DNA from: Ligula intestinalis
Taxonomy: Eukaryota; Platyhelminthes; Cestoda; Diphyllobothriidea; Diphyllobothriidae
Direction: 5' to 3'
Assembly (NCBI GenBank): GCA_036362985.1
Contig: JAYGXS010000008.1
Span: forward strand, 22,969,562-23,033,561
DNA length: 64,000 bases
Part shown: positions 34,538-47,345 of the stretch, piece by piece
Layout: the number at the start of each line of letters is the position of its first letter
Position numbering within the stretch: position 1 is the first letter of the stretch
Notes under the pieces: model-generated
What the model saw: the letters and a program-made list of their open reading frames with translations, nothing else
The model's database searches: none
What the model was told of the DNA's origin: nothing
Made by a program: the position numbers and the translations under genes

Positions 34538-35525
34538 GCAGTATGCGCTAGAATTCGTGCAGCATGCCGACATGTGCGAAATATTGATACTTTACCCCTA
34601 ATAGGAATTTACCCAGGTGCTTATACTGATAAGCTCGTTCCCTATTCTGTTGTCATTTCAGTCATAAAAGGATGCAGTCATTTAAAAGAGGTTCGGCCTG
34701 CACTAACAAAACGCATGTACTGCAAAAAGTAACTATTTAATTTGTATGCGTAATTATCCTTGATTTTGAGTGCCTTAATTAATTCAAATATATTTTATAG
34801 AAAACCTGCACGAAAAAATTATATCTTGTACTTGTTTCGTATGCATATACGTCTTCCTTAAATTCTATTCTAAAGCAATGGTATCGTTTGGTTTGTGCTA
34901 AAATTATAATGATGAGTTTTTTATGACTATGAGGTTTTCGTTCATAATAAATTGTATCCGTCAATTTACTATTGCTGCCTACACTATACAACACATGCTC
35001 AATAAAAACCGCAGCATTTTATAAAAACCATGTGACTTCTTCCTCAAACTGAAGCGAAAACTTTCTTTCCCTTCAATAGAATGAACATAATGCGCGGAAT
35101 TTAAACATTGAATTCAAGTTAAGCAGTCAGTAGGTCTCACTATTTGGTAATTTAGAGCCTTTTTTTAAACCGTACTGTAACTTAAGTTTCAGTTCAAATT
35201 TAAAGAAGGTGTAATTTACTACCTAACGAGTACAAGATATATTTTTTTCGTGTATGTCTTCCATAGAATAAATTTGACTATAACAAGGCAGTCAAAATCA
35301 ATGATAAAATGCATTCTTTATAACTAGTAACTTTTAAAAGAACATAAGTTTATTTAGTGGTCAGAACGAAGCTCGTTGCAAAGTCCGCATCCTATCATGT
35401 TTGAAATAACTTCAGAATAGACTATGCGATAATCAGTAGCACAATCTGAGTCAATGCCGATTAGCAAAATAGTACCACTTGTGCATACGTCGGTATGTTT
35501 CACGAAATCTGGCGCGTACTGTGTA
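34538..35525. mobile_element. Foldback element, copy 1
   Basis: The left arm (about 34538-34880) is the imperfect reverse complement of the right arm (about 35205-35525). Examples: CAGTATGCGCTAGAATTCG against the reverse complement of the segment ending GGCGCGTACTG, and TTGATTTTGAGTGCC against GGCAGTCAAAATCAATG. The 0.3-kb centre lacks an ORF. The same arms and centre occur at 57.2-58.2 kb with the centre in the opposite orientation. No transposase was recognised. Confidence 0.7.
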
Positions 35526-36890
35526 TAAATCTCTAGTAGATATTCACTACTACGAGAAGAAGAGGGTTACCTTTTCAGATTTCTCTCCAGGGCAGTGATT
35601 ATTAAAAAGAGTGAAATGCAAACAGATGTACTTCCATTGATAAATGCGAGATGACGCAATCTAATAACGCTAATGCTGCACCCGAAATGTTTCACACTTT
35701 TCTAACCCAGTGATCTAAAAATATGACCAACAAACTATTTGATTTATATAGTTGGTAAGCATATGATACAATGTGCTGTTGCTATCTGCAAAATGATTGG
35801 ACTGTACATCCGTTTTAAAATAGGACTAAACTCGGCGAGACATTTGTTTACTGACCAAGAGCTAATCAGTTCATTTCTACAACGAGTTAAACGTCATCGG
35901 CTTTACGACACAGTTATAAAGCGCATAATTCTAACTTCAGAAATCTATTGCATCCTTTTTCCAAGTACCAATACGAAGATTAAAAAAACAGCAGAATTTA
36001 AGGAATCCATGAATTTTGAGATTTCTTATCAGTTGCTACCTCTCGCTGCATTATTTTAGTAACGAGTAGCAAATACGAAATTGAATTCGTATAGAAAGAT
36101 CAATGAGGTCAAAGACCATGGTCACATAATCTAAGTGGTAAAGTAAGGGGGAAAAATGTGGAAGATAAAATGGGGGGAAAAGTGTTTAGGCGAAACGGTG
36201 GGCTGGGACCTGTTTAAATCAGCAAGCCGGATGTTACTAAGGCTAAATTAGGTTAACCATATGCTACCACTGTTCACATGGGTCAGGATTTGATTGCCGT
36301 ATATAGTCTGCCTCCAGGAAGCGCAAGGTACGACTTCCTCGTACCCGAACAAATACTCAGAGAGTTGGGTTCTACATCACGAACCGTATACAGCGCATGA
36401 AGAGAAAGAAAAGAACGAGCGATTCTATTTTCCTGTTTAAATAACCAGATAGGCAAGTACTCCTTGACTCTGGCTGCGTTCACCCGTTGTACTTGCATTC
36501 GCAAGTGCATGTGAATTCCTAAACACAATTTGAGGTGGTGTGCAGTGGTAAGACATCCTGCGCACAAGCAACTGGTAAGGGTTTAGATGAATTGCAAAAT
36601 GCGAGTTCTGCAGCACAGTATGTCTTTTCAATGGTATTGTGCTATATATCACCGCTTGAGTAAAGTTTCTTAAAAACAGGATTTTTTGTCTCCAATATGT
36701 CCATGCAGCAGATTTTGTCTCATCCCCTTGAAGACAGAAAATAAAAGTCTCCTTTCCATTGCATGTAAATACAATTCAGATAATGCAGGCAATGACCTTT
36801 CAAAGTATTCCTATAGAAGATCGTTTATACAATGGAGCCATCTTGAAATATGAACATCGGGGAAGGTAGGCTGGTTCTCTCCTTCCTTTT
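35526..36890. other. Unannotated stretch
   Basis: A 106-codon plus ORF (35739-36059) and two overlapping minus ORFs (36283-36652) have no recognisable domain. I see no RNA gene. Confidence 0.4.
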
Positions 36891-37170
36891 CCATAGTAAG
36901 TTTTATCTTGGGATGCAAACGGCTTATTGCATACAATAATTATTTGGCTTACGTTATGTTGTAGACAATCATAGAGTCTTGCTTAATTTAATTTTGTGGA
37001 CATTTTTTTCATATAAAGGACACATAATATGTCAGCAAAGGTTGGCCCAAGTGGACTTCCCATTGCAACTCCGTCCATGTGCCGATATAATAGGCCATTA
37101 GCTTTCGTAAAACTTTTAGGAAAATGTTTGAAAATTAATGACAGCATAGACTCACCTTAAGGTGGCAAAT
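36890..37170 (-). pseudogene. Penelope-like reverse transcriptase palm fragment
   Basis: On the minus strand about 37145-37030 reads FKHFPKSFTKANGLLYRHMD and then GVAMGSPLGPTFADI. The Q/H-M-D-G-V-A-M-G-S-P-L-G-P block is a hallmark of PLE reverse transcriptases, between the fingers and the YVDD box. Downstream on the same strand the similarity fades before any YVDD box. The fragment is too short for an ORF call but the motif is very specific. Confidence 0.7.
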
Positions 37171-37829
37171 GCTTCCGATGGGATAAAGAAGTAATTGACG
37201 AGTCATCTGGCATGCTAGACGCAACTATCGATTTACAGAAATATCACGCGAGAGGCAACTCGTTGCTAGTCTAAACAAGGACACCTGCAGGATTGATCAT
37301 GGCTCGACGATTATAAATCGGGCCCCCTCATATCGGCTTATATTACTGATCCACAAATCGACAACATAATAAACTTCAAAACAGTGAAACTGGATTGGTC
37401 AATATTCCCCAAACTATTCATCCATTGTTCATGAAATCGGTGAAAAAGTAGAAGATAACAAATCTACCCATTACAGGAGGACTGACATGTTATTTCGAAC
37501 GACCTTGACATGCAAAATTTTCAACATGACATTGAGACAGCTGTTTCGTTTTTACGGCGTGCATTTTAACCACATTGATGTGATGCGAAATGAATAATTG
37601 ACTAAAAAATTATGGCACTAGTCATTCGCAAAATTGATGAGTTAATGTTGGTAAACGCAGATTGTCCTCTGGTGGCAGTGATCAAAATTTCATACTCTAT
37701 CAGTTTTCATATAAACAACGCGAGGGTCACAATCGCTACTTAGATTAAACAAGAAAGAATTAGGCTTTACTTTTGGTGTTTATGCATATGTTCTATTAAA
37801 TATTAAAATATTCTTCCAGAGGTTGATGT
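37171..37829. other. Unannotated stretch
   Basis: Possibly decayed flanks of the PLE fragment on its left. Nothing specific can be supported. Confidence 0.35.
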
Positions 37830-39480
37830 GAAATGTATGTTAACTCAGTCAGGAAGAACGTAATTTGGATAGATTGATTCGCAGCTGTTTAAAATTCGAA
37901 AACGCGAACCATTTGTTTTGTTCTGCAGTCCAGTAATTAATACATGAGCCTTTAAGGACATATCTGTGAGTGTTTTGCATTTGAAAATAAATTAGTCCTT
38001 AATTAAACTAGGTGATACGCGAACAGAGAAGGTGAACTTATTGATTAATACTTTCACCTGTTTAGTGCGAGTGCGCTATTTTAGAGGAACGGTGCATTTT
38101 ACTACTGGGTCTATTGCACTGCACACATTATATAAATTGGTGAGCGTACTTCAGCCAGGCAACATCCCAATCCAACCTGGTGAATCAAGCAGTCAATATT
38201 TAAATATAGTAGACCGTTAGACATCGAATCAAACGGTTGTTGGTCCGAGTTTGGATTCCTGCACAACCTAGGGTTATCTAAGATTGGTTTATGACGACTA
38301 ATAAGCCAGCAAGTGCGGCATTCCGGTCTGCCTTGTCATTGCAAACAATTTTCGGCAAAATTAGCTTATGTAGGTCCACTCATGCACCCCAGCTCCCAGC
38401 AGTTTTCCTGCAAAAACCACGTTTATAGAGTTTTGGGGTTGCGGTTATAGGATAGGCAGAGAAGGAGATTTTTAGAAGTAATTGTTGAGTGACAAAAAAT
38501 CCAACGGAATTAGTTTCTTACGGCCGCTGGGAGTAAATTGCTCTAAATTTAAATTGAAGGTTTGCGCGGCACTTCATGCCACAGACTTTACTTATCTTAC
38601 TCCACAACGGTAAGTTGAACCTTAGGTAAGTTGAAGTAGACGACCTCCTACCCACAATTTTCATTTTTTGGGAAATTCAAGGAACTCGATATTTGATAAT
38701 CGGATTTTTTGCAAAAATTAAACAGATATGAATCAGCATCACTTTCAAATACATTTAAAATTAAAATGTATTTAGCATTTATTAAAGAATATTCCATTGC
38801 GTGCCTAATTCCCCACCCATAAAACCTTATAACCACCATTTTCGTAGGAAAACACACAGGAAGTAGGGATTAATGGGTGGGCCTACATAAATTAACGCTG
38901 CCCCATTTTCTTCTGACTTTAAGATAAGACGCCGTGCGCCTCTTGGCTGGGCTTGCTAGCGAGCCACAAGGTACAATGTGACGAGCGAGTCTGGTAACCG
39001 TTCGATAAACAGCCCTTTATTGATAGAATAATACGTTTCTAGTGAAGATTAGTTGCCTTTATAAAATTCAGAGCTTTAGTGAGGGAATTCAAGAACGCTA
39101 GATGTGCCTTTTTTCCAGAAAGCAAGTAATCCTTTGCCAACAGATAAAAACTTCACTTGGCTTCATATTTGACTAACAGTGTATGTTTTACGTCTTACTT
39201 GGACAAAATGAGTTCAACTGGACTAGGTAGCGGGTAGCAAAAACAGACATATCAATACTGCATGTCGCTTAAGAGTTATCTTCTCGCCATTTACGACAAC
39301 ATCAGTGCTGATGTTTCCTTTCATATTTTTTTACTTTTCCGAGTACGCAATTTGCGATAGGTGTATCTCCTGCTTGTGCATTTCCTTTGGTTTAAAAGAA
39401 CAAATGTATGCACATTTCAAAAAGCAGTATAATAGATAGAAAAACTGACTTTACACGACTGTTAGCAAGAGCAAAACAAT
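37830..39480 (+). repeat. Array segment P, copy 1
   Basis: It parallels 47.34-48.56 kb. Shared blocks include GCTGTTTAAAATTCGAAA/CTGTTTAAAATTTGAAA, TGAGTGTTTTGCA, GAACTTATTGATTAATACTTTCA, GAGGGAATTCAAGAACGC and TGTCTTACTTGGACAA-like. The last part (from about 39.28 kb, ATCTTCTCGCCATTTACGA) also recurs at 48.375 and 49.64 kb. Confidence 0.7.
38165..38345 (+). repeat. Decayed tRNA-like SINE candidate inside segment P
   Basis: GAGTTTGGATTCCTG resembles a pol III box B, preceded by a CCGTTAGACATCG segment in the box A position. TTTATGACGACTAATAAGCC downstream resembles CTCATGACTAATGAGACA in the paired element at 47.87-48.05 kb. Confidence 0.35.
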
Positions 39481-39867
39481 TTGTAGAGAAGCAGAGCTTG
39501 TCACCCAATAACTACGTCAAATGTCTATTGTGCGTTCTACGATTTAAAAAGGCAGTATAATTGTATCTGTTGCCGTTAATAAAGTGGGTACACGAAAAGG
39601 CTCAAACCAAAATATCAATCGTTGTACATAGCTAGTAAAAATGCCTAACTTTGATAAAGTTATTGTAAAATATTATTATTGATTAACATTCAGCCACCCA
39701 CGCTTGTCCATTTATCCCATAATACTTAACTGTCACGCGTAAAGTATCACCTCATATTCTCAATCAATATATTCTTACATCAAAAGAGCAGTTCAATCTT
39801 TCATTTGGGACTGCTAGTGAAAAATATATGAGCATACAAAAATTACAATCTCCACTATTAATATTCT

Positions 39868-41891
39868 ATCGTTGGATCTAGGGTATACTCACGGGCCTTG
39901 TTGATTAAACATACTACTCATCAAAACTCAAAGCAGCCAGTACTACATGGGTATATAGCGAAAGATTACCCCTTGGGGGAAATTGCAGGAGGCACAGTAG
40001 TTAGCATTTATGTCCGCTCATTGAAATCCGCAGTCATTACCTCATAGTGGGCCTCTTCAACTTACGGTCAAATCTTACACTAACTTGCCAACTCTCCAAC
40101 GAGATTTCTGCCGATATCCCCCGATGTGTCGGCCACCACAGGCCACTTGACACACATGACAAGTTGGTATGCCCAGTCGCCTATTAGAGACTACGTTCGT
40201 GTGAATCGCAGCTATCATAAATTGCCCCGGAAATGTCAACCAAGATTGTAACAAAATTGTAGTCGGTTGGGGTTGTCCTTTTGACAGCGGCCTATTTTGT
40301 CAATCTGAAAAGCACCTGTAATTTGACTTCTCAGTACGCAATATATTAAGGCCTTGCTCGCATACTTTGAAGACCAAGCAAATAAGTTGGCTTCCTGTTT
40401 AAGCAAGCTCATGCAAAAATGCCGATGACGCACATCTGTCGAACGCTGATTGCAAAATCCTTTTATCAGTTTTCTATTATCATACATGCATTATGCATTT
40501 ATCTAAGTTTCTAATAGCAATATGCAAAATGTGAGATCTAGCTCAAAAAGACCATTTGATCTAGAAGAAGCATAAGCCAATGGAATTGGCAGAAGGCATA
40601 CACCGATAATACGTATTGAATTAAACTCAACAGAAGTACGACAAATAACAGATGCTGGCAGAGGGTCTGAGAATGTACAAAGAACGATCGTAGCATTGCT
40701 GTCTGGCTTAAGTTGCATGTTTTTAATTGAATTTAATTAAACGCATCTGACTGATTTTCTGTACTTCTTTAATTTGCTTACCTTACTAATTGAATAAATG
40801 TAGCAATTTGGGTTTTATATATATGCCCAAATTATCAGTGTGAATATTTTAGTTTTTCGAAAGCATTAAAGAAAACAGAAAATGCTGTATCCTCGCTGAT
40901 TCAAGATTCAGGCAACGTACGAAAGATGATAAGCTATCGGCCTTAGAAATTTGCGCATCAGAGCTTATACACCTAGGAAAAAGCTTTATAATTTGATGTG
41001 ATCGTATTTATCACAGCGATCGTCATACAGTGAGGAAGAAGCAGTATAACCGTGTCTTTTGATCCAGTAGATCTTATTTGAATTTCAACGGCAACTGCTT
41101 ATTCAAATTATTTTGAAATTCTTAATTTGTAAAACTTTGTAGCTCTTAATAATACTTTTAATCCAAACGTTTGCTCATGCCTCCCTATATATGTCCATTC
41201 CCTTTTGTGCCGAGGAAAACTTATCTGAATAGCTATTTATGCGCAGGTGCTAATATAGCCTGTCTTATTCTTTCATGAATGATTTCGGTTAAGTTATTTT
41301 GTTTCATCTTGCCAAAAAAGAATTTAAACTCAACCGGTTTATAGGCCTTTTGTGTGCAAAACCATAGATACTGGGGTAGAAGCTTAAGAATGGCTATAAT
41401 TAACGGCCATATTTGTAAATCATCATCTGTTCTGTATACTAGAACGCTATTCGCATACGCATGCTTGTACGCCCAAAGGAGTATTCACATCAGTGCAAAA
41501 TAACTGTCATATTTCAGTTCATTTATGCTTTGATAACCAAAAATATTCCCTTGTTTTGGGCATGTGTAATAAGACGTCTTCTTGGGCATTTTACGGTTTA
41601 AAAAAATACAACTTTAATCTAACCCTTGCCATAAATGTCGTGTATGCATGAACGTGCTCTAACAACGCTCAATGTGGGCGTGCGTGGTTAGTTCAAAATC
41701 TTCATGATATATTAATTTTATGGAATAGCTATTATTTAAACCCAACTTAACCTTTTTTGTCCAGTTATCCTACAATACACTAATGTCTCACTCTAAAATA
41801 TTCGTGCATCAAATGAACTGTTCAAATTTTGATTCATGACTGAAAGCGTAGAACACATAATCACTGGACGGGCCATTTCCACTTTGAACAA
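39868..41891 (+). repeat. Array unit 1, the only complete period
   Basis: It runs from one ATCGTTGGATCTAGGGTA-like start to the next and includes all landmarks, plus GGAGGCACAGTAGT (about 39989), GAATCGCAGCTATCATAAA (about 40204) and TTGACTTCTCAGTACGCAA (about 40323). It has no ORF longer than 83 codons. Confidence 0.7.
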
Positions 41892-42545
41892 ATCGATCGT
41901 TCGATCTAGGGTATCCTCATAGTTCTGGGGCAATCAAGGAACATACTGGTCATACAGGTACAAAGCAGCCCGTACTTTTTCCGAACTTAATGGCTGAATA
42001 CTGGAATATTTTTACCATGTGAGACATCCCAGGAGACACAGGGGTAGTCATTTGTGCTTGCCGCAGATTGAGTCTTTCTACGAAGAATTTAGTAAGGACG
42101 TCAAAGTGGACCTCTCCCAGACTCTGTCAAATCTTAAACTAGCTTCTCAACGGCCAACCGGTCTTCAGCCGGCGATAATTTGCCGGCCACCACAGACCAC
42201 TTGACAAACATGACACATCGGCATACCCGGATGCCTACATGAGACTACGTTTGCATAATTGGTAGCAATCAAAAAAACGCCACGGAACTGTCAGCCGACC
42301 TCTAACAAAAATACAGTTGGCTGAGGATGGCCTTTTGCCAGAAGCTTATTTTTTCAATCAGAAAAACACCTACATTTTGACTTTTCCGTATTGCAAAATA
42401 TTAAGGCCTCAAGCACACGCTTTGAAAACTAAACGATTAAATTCAGTGGTGGCCACAGACCATGCAATTTTCATAACTTTGCATAAGTTTGATCATTACT
42501 CGAATACCAATGTGAATACATTTAGGAAGATTAAGAAATAATAAT
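41892..42545 (+). repeat. Array unit 2, left part
   Basis: It begins ATCGATCGTTCGATCTAGGG and contains GGAGACACAGGGGTAGT, TCTTTCTACGAAGAATTTAG and the GGCCTTTTGCCAGAAGC block. It breaks off near 42545 at the interruption. The unit resumes near 46130. Confidence 0.65.
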
Positions 42546-42779
42546 GAGCTATATCAGGCATATTCCGTATCACTGTCAGTTTATTGATGAAAAGATACGC
42601 GAATGCCTTTCAACTCCCTGTTTGTAACAGTATGATAGGAAATATGTTTTAACAAAGAAAAATATAAAATGTACGACTGTTACATGTTCTGGGAAGGCAA
42701 TCTTTACAAAAATATGACAGCAAAATATATGGCTTCCTGCAAATCATGAAAAGTATAATTGGATTCAGTGTATTTGATA

Positions 42780-43993
42780 AGCAATCGGATTCATTGTAAA
42801 GTGATTCATTGTAATCTGATGAAGGAGTTTTTACCTTCATTGCATTTGCGCTTGATCCATGCCCAGTCTACTCTTAAATGCGTTGACACAAGTGGAGAAG
42901 ACTACCTTTTCTGGAAGAGCGTTCCACGCTGAAACGACTCTGTTGATAAAGAAAAATTTTCTTCCGTCGATCCTTGCTTTACCCGGGCGTAGTTTAAGGA
43001 AATGCCTGCGCAAAGTTGGCGTGTAAGCCTTAGCAAGGAAATCATCCGGAACGAAACAACAATGCAGGCTTTTCATAATACGGAAGGTAAATATAAGGTC
43101 TCCTCGGAGTTGTCTGTAAGAAAGGGGAAATAGGTCGAGCATGGACAGTCTGCTTTCATAGAGCAATGTTTTTAGACCGTTGACCATCTTTGTCGCTCGC
43201 ATCTGGACCTTCTCTAAGACGGTACAATCTTTGACAGTCCAAGGTCTTTACGCCTGTATAGCAAACTCCAGGTGCGGCCGAATGAAGCTTCCAAAGATTT
43301 TGGAAAAGCTGTCTTTTTCAAACCCCATAAAGGCTCGTCTAATCAGCTGTAACATAGATCTGGCCGACCTTCCCGCCTTTGTATAGTTCAGTGTTGGTAT
43401 GAGTGAAGATGTTTTCCACACACCCAAGTCTTTCTCATTCTCAAACTGCTACAGCGGAGTACCCTTTTAAGAAATGACTTTCGTGCAGGATGCTTTTCAA
43501 CTGCCAATTTGAAGAAAGTTACATTTTCTTACATTGAGAGGCTTAAGCCAAAGCTTTGACCAGTCCTCCAATCTGTTCATGTTTGCTTGTAGATGGTTTT
43601 CTTCTGCCATACTTTGGACAACTTTCCATTATTTGATGTCATCGACGAACAAGGTGACTCCACAGTCTAGATCCCTGACACAGTCGTTGATGAAAACGAA
43701 GAACAATACGGGACCTAAAACTGAGCCTTGTGGGACGCCACTCACCGCAGGCAAACCCAAGAACTGCTGGTGACCGACTTGGACTCTCTGTGACCATCCT
43801 GTCAAAAAAGTGTTGGATCGATAGGAGGAGGTTCCCGCGAACGCCTGCGCTGCGCAGCTTTAGCAGCAGGCGTTGATGAGGGACGGTATCGAACGCTTTT
43901 TTGAGTTCAATTTGGATCGCATGCACCGTTTTGCCCTCGCCACGTGCTTTGGTCCAGCTATCAAGTTAGAATAGCAGATTGGTAAGACAGGTA
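42780..43993 (-). pseudogene. CR1-like reverse transcriptase fragment with C-terminus and 3' tail
   Basis: Minus strand, high to low: KARGEGKTVHAIQIELKKAF and DTVPHQRLLLKLRSAGVRGN, GVPQGSVLGPVLFFVFIND, LFVDDIK (43639-43650 encodes the intact FVDD), then the LKPLNV block. The C-terminal [20 protein letters not shown] and [15 protein letters not shown] follow, ending QAQMQ-stop. ACAATGAATC-type repeats at 42.78-42.82 kb look like a CR1 microsatellite tail. It is 5' truncated inside the palm, as expected for a LINE. Stops and frameshifts (for example after FVDDIK) inactivate it. It differs from the CR1 copy at 25-31 kb, which kept its 5' half. Confidence 0.85.
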
Positions 43994-44879
43994 CTTAAAA
44001 GAAATGTAGGAAATACTTTGTTTTTGTAAAAAAATAAATGTTTCCCCATAATTCTGTGATTTTGGAGAAGTAAAAAAGAGCTATAAATTAGAATAATAAA
44101 TTTAGATATTGTGTTAAATTAAAAACTTGAAGCAACCACGTTCTATATTTTGAAAGAACTTTTCTTTGGTCAAGATATTCTGTTCACTTCAGTATTACTG
44201 GATACGTATTAATTGAATGTCATCAACAAAATTGTGTCATTATTTTCCTTGTTTTACTTTCTTCTTTGATCAATTTAAAAATTCTGCATTTTTTCGATAT
44301 TTGACACCAAAACCTTTTAAATAAGATAGATATACAGATCTGTTTAAAAATGAAGTGTTTTCCGACATTATTTTTGATGAAAATGGCAGCGTTTTGATAT
44401 GCAGAAATGCCGCAAAACAGCGAATCACGTTGTTGAGTATAAATATTGTCCGCAATGGAGTTGTGAATCTACTATTCCAAAGACTAATAAAAAACTTTCC
44501 ATAAAAGTTAACCTGTTAGAAATTGCTTTGATTGGATATTTGGCTGATGAACTTCTGTATATATTAACATTTTCCAACGTAATGTTACAATGAAATTTGA
44601 TACTTTTTAGAATATATTGAATTTTCCTGAAGACGAACGATTCAATTTGACTGGAAATGAAATAACTTTCTTTTCGTTTTTCAATGGATTACCTTCGCAT
44701 GAGTCGATTGATTCCACATTCAGTAATACACTGGAGAATTCAGAAAAAATGACCATATATATTGCCATTATTTGATCTAATTATTATTTTTTCGTTTCTT
44801 ACGTTTCTCAATAAAGCAAAAGAGGAACATAAAGTATACCAAAAACACTTTTGAATTCGTGTAGGCTGTCAAGGATACT
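43994..44879. other. Unannotated AT-rich stretch
   Basis: It lies between the CR1 fragment and the PLE fragment. No domain or repeat match was seen. Confidence 0.4.
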
Positions 44880-45476
44880 AATATTGGCGGAACGATGATG
44901 CTGTCATTAGATGTATCCTCACTGTTCACCATCCTCCCGGTAGTTGAAACCATAGAATATCTATGCGAATTCATACGGGAAACACACTACCATTAAGGGA
45001 TGACAGTGGAGAAGCTGAAAAATCTACTGACAAGCTGTACACAAAATGTAAAATTTATCTGTAATGGCCGGCTATGCAGGCAAATTGACCGAGTGGCCAT
45101 GGGCTCACCACTAGGACCATTCCTGACGAATGTCTTTATGGGCAAGATTGAGGAACTGAAGCTCAAATACACTATCAATGACCTTAAGTTCTATGGTCGA
45201 TATGTGGACGACATCTTTTGCCTGACAAAGAGGACCGCTGATATCGATGGCCTAGTCCAAAAATGTAATGCCCCCCACACAACATTCACATTTACAGTGG
45301 AAACAGAGACGAACGAGGAACTCGCTTTCCTAGACGTCCTCTTACACAGACAAGAAGATGGCTCAATACAACGCCGACTATTTAGGATGAAAAGCTGGAC
45401 TGGGCAATACGTTAATTTTCACAGTTTTGTCCCCTTAATGTCAAAACTATATTTCTTCACGACTTATATCCAATAA
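44880..45476 (+). pseudogene. Penelope-like reverse transcriptase, palm domain
   Basis: From 44895 the frame reads MMLSLDVSSLFTILPVVETI, matching the PLE D-V-x-S-L-F-T-N-V-P motif with the first catalytic Asp. After an in-frame TAA at 44994-44996 it continues from 45000 with FICNGRLCRQIDRVAMGSPL and GPFLTNVFMGK, then FYGRYVDDIFCLTK (YVDD at 45201-45212, intact). It ends FLDVLLHRQEDGSIQRRLF and KSWTGQYVNFHSFVPL. The NFHSFVPL block is characteristic of the Penelope/Poseidon group. The thumb and GIY-YIG domain are missing. One stop and both truncations make it non-functional. It lies in the block that interrupts the tandem array. Confidence 0.88.
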
Positions 45477-46129
45477 AGGCTCCATTGCCTTAAATTAGCG
45501 AGATCATGTTAAACATTTGGTTTTTATTGAAGAACATTTGAAGTTCATTTGTGCATTCAATCAAATACTCTTTACTTATTGTATTTTTTGCAAATAACCT
45601 TCACAAAATAGCTAAGCATAATTTTTTTAAAAACAAACCATGAATGTTACTGGAAGAAAATTTGGTCCCTTTAACTTGGCTTCACTTCAACCTGAACAAT
45701 TTTGTGTAAACATTTCCAGTTCTGAAAAGGACATTTTATATCAATTCAATTTATTTTTCAGTTCCTTCCTAGTAGTGTAGTGTGGTTTTCCCATTATTAT
45801 AGCATAGGAAATTCCTTCCATATGAGACTACTCCCAACTTCCCCAAAATTAATGGCCATTTCTCTTAAGCAACCTAACTAAAATTGTGATTTAATTGAGC
45901 CAAAGGTTTTCGCAGCATTCAATAAGCGGAATGAATCCAAATAATGTTTCTAAATATACGCTAAATCACCAGGTCAAATTTCATTATTTAAGTTACTGTA
46001 GTCTTCCACTTAAAGAAATCTCCTGCAAAAGGCTAATTCTGCACATTTTTCATATGTTGTTTCAAACCATTGTTCCGTTCATTTAAGCAGCGATATATTA
46101 TCATGGGCGAACAACACTCATTCATCGCA
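45477..46129. other. Unannotated stretch before the array resumes
   Basis: AT-rich with no recognised coding or repeat feature. Array similarity resumes near 46130 (TTTCAAATAGCAATA against TTTCTAATAGCAATA at 40508). Confidence 0.4.
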
Positions 46130-47345
46130 AGTTGATGAGAATTTCAAATAGCAATACTTTGAATGTGGGAACAAGCTCACAAGTGCACCTTGAGCTAGAA
46201 TAAGTAGGAGTCAATGGAGGTTTCCGGAGTACATGAACAGATACAAACCTATCGAATCGTACACAACAGAAATACGACAAATAAGAGATATTGACTGGGC
46301 ATATGTGCATGCACAAAGACCGCTCTTATGACTGCTATCCGGATTTGGTTGAATTTTATTAATTGCGCGTATAGTTGACATTTTGTAATACTTTGATTTG
46401 CTTACTTAATTTATTAAGTAAATGCATCAAGCTGCATTTTATACATATGCCCTTATGGTCCATGTGTATACTTTCTGCCTTCGAAAACATTTAAGAAAAC
46501 AAAAAATGCTGTATGCTCGCTGATTTAAGTGTTAGGCAACGATCCAACATTTTATATATCGTTAAGAGCGGCATTTGAGTATGCAAGATGATAAGCTATC
46601 AGTCTCAGCCATTTGCGCACAAAAGGTCGTGGATGTTAGACGAAGTAACATAAATTTCTTGAATCGAATCTGTCACAGGAATCGTCACGCAGTAAAAAAA
46701 TTGCATAATAACCGTGCCATATGATCCGTTATATTTTATCTGAATTTAAACAGCAACTGTCACATCAAATTATTACAAATTTTGTTGCCTTCAGTAACGT
46801 AGTAAGGTTTGTTTATCCTTAATATCCAACCTTCTGCTCATGTTTGCTTATACGTGTCATTTCTTTTTGTGATGACGCGACCTTACATGAAAAAAATATT
46901 TCACCACAGGAGCTAAAATAGCCCGGTATATTCGTTTTCGAATGTTTTTCCGTAGTTAGTTTAACTTGACGAGCAAAGGAATTTTAGCTTAACGGGCTTA
47001 AAGGCTTTGGATATGCAAAAAGCATGGATGTTGGTTAAGAAGCAAAAGGGTGACTTAAATAAAAGGTTATATTTGTAAATCATGATCGATATCGCACATA
47101 AAAGCAGCGTGCGCATATGCGCAATTTTATTTTTTAAAGAAGTATACACATCGCTGTGGAGTATTCTTCATGTTTAACAATTCGTTCGTTTTCATGGAAG
47201 TAAAGACGCCCTGGTTCTGCACATGTCTTATTATATGTCCCCTCGTTCTACCAAATTTTAAAATTAAGATCCAGATTTGGATACGAAATAGAAGTAAGGA
47301 CAGACAGGGAGTGCCTAATTGGGAAAGAATGGTCCTCAACTGTTT
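46130..47345 (+). repeat. Array unit 2, right part
   Basis: It carries the landmarks at 46262, 46425, 46588, 46990 and 47110 with spacing like unit 1, so the 42.5-46.1 kb block probably inserted into one unit. Confidence 0.65.
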
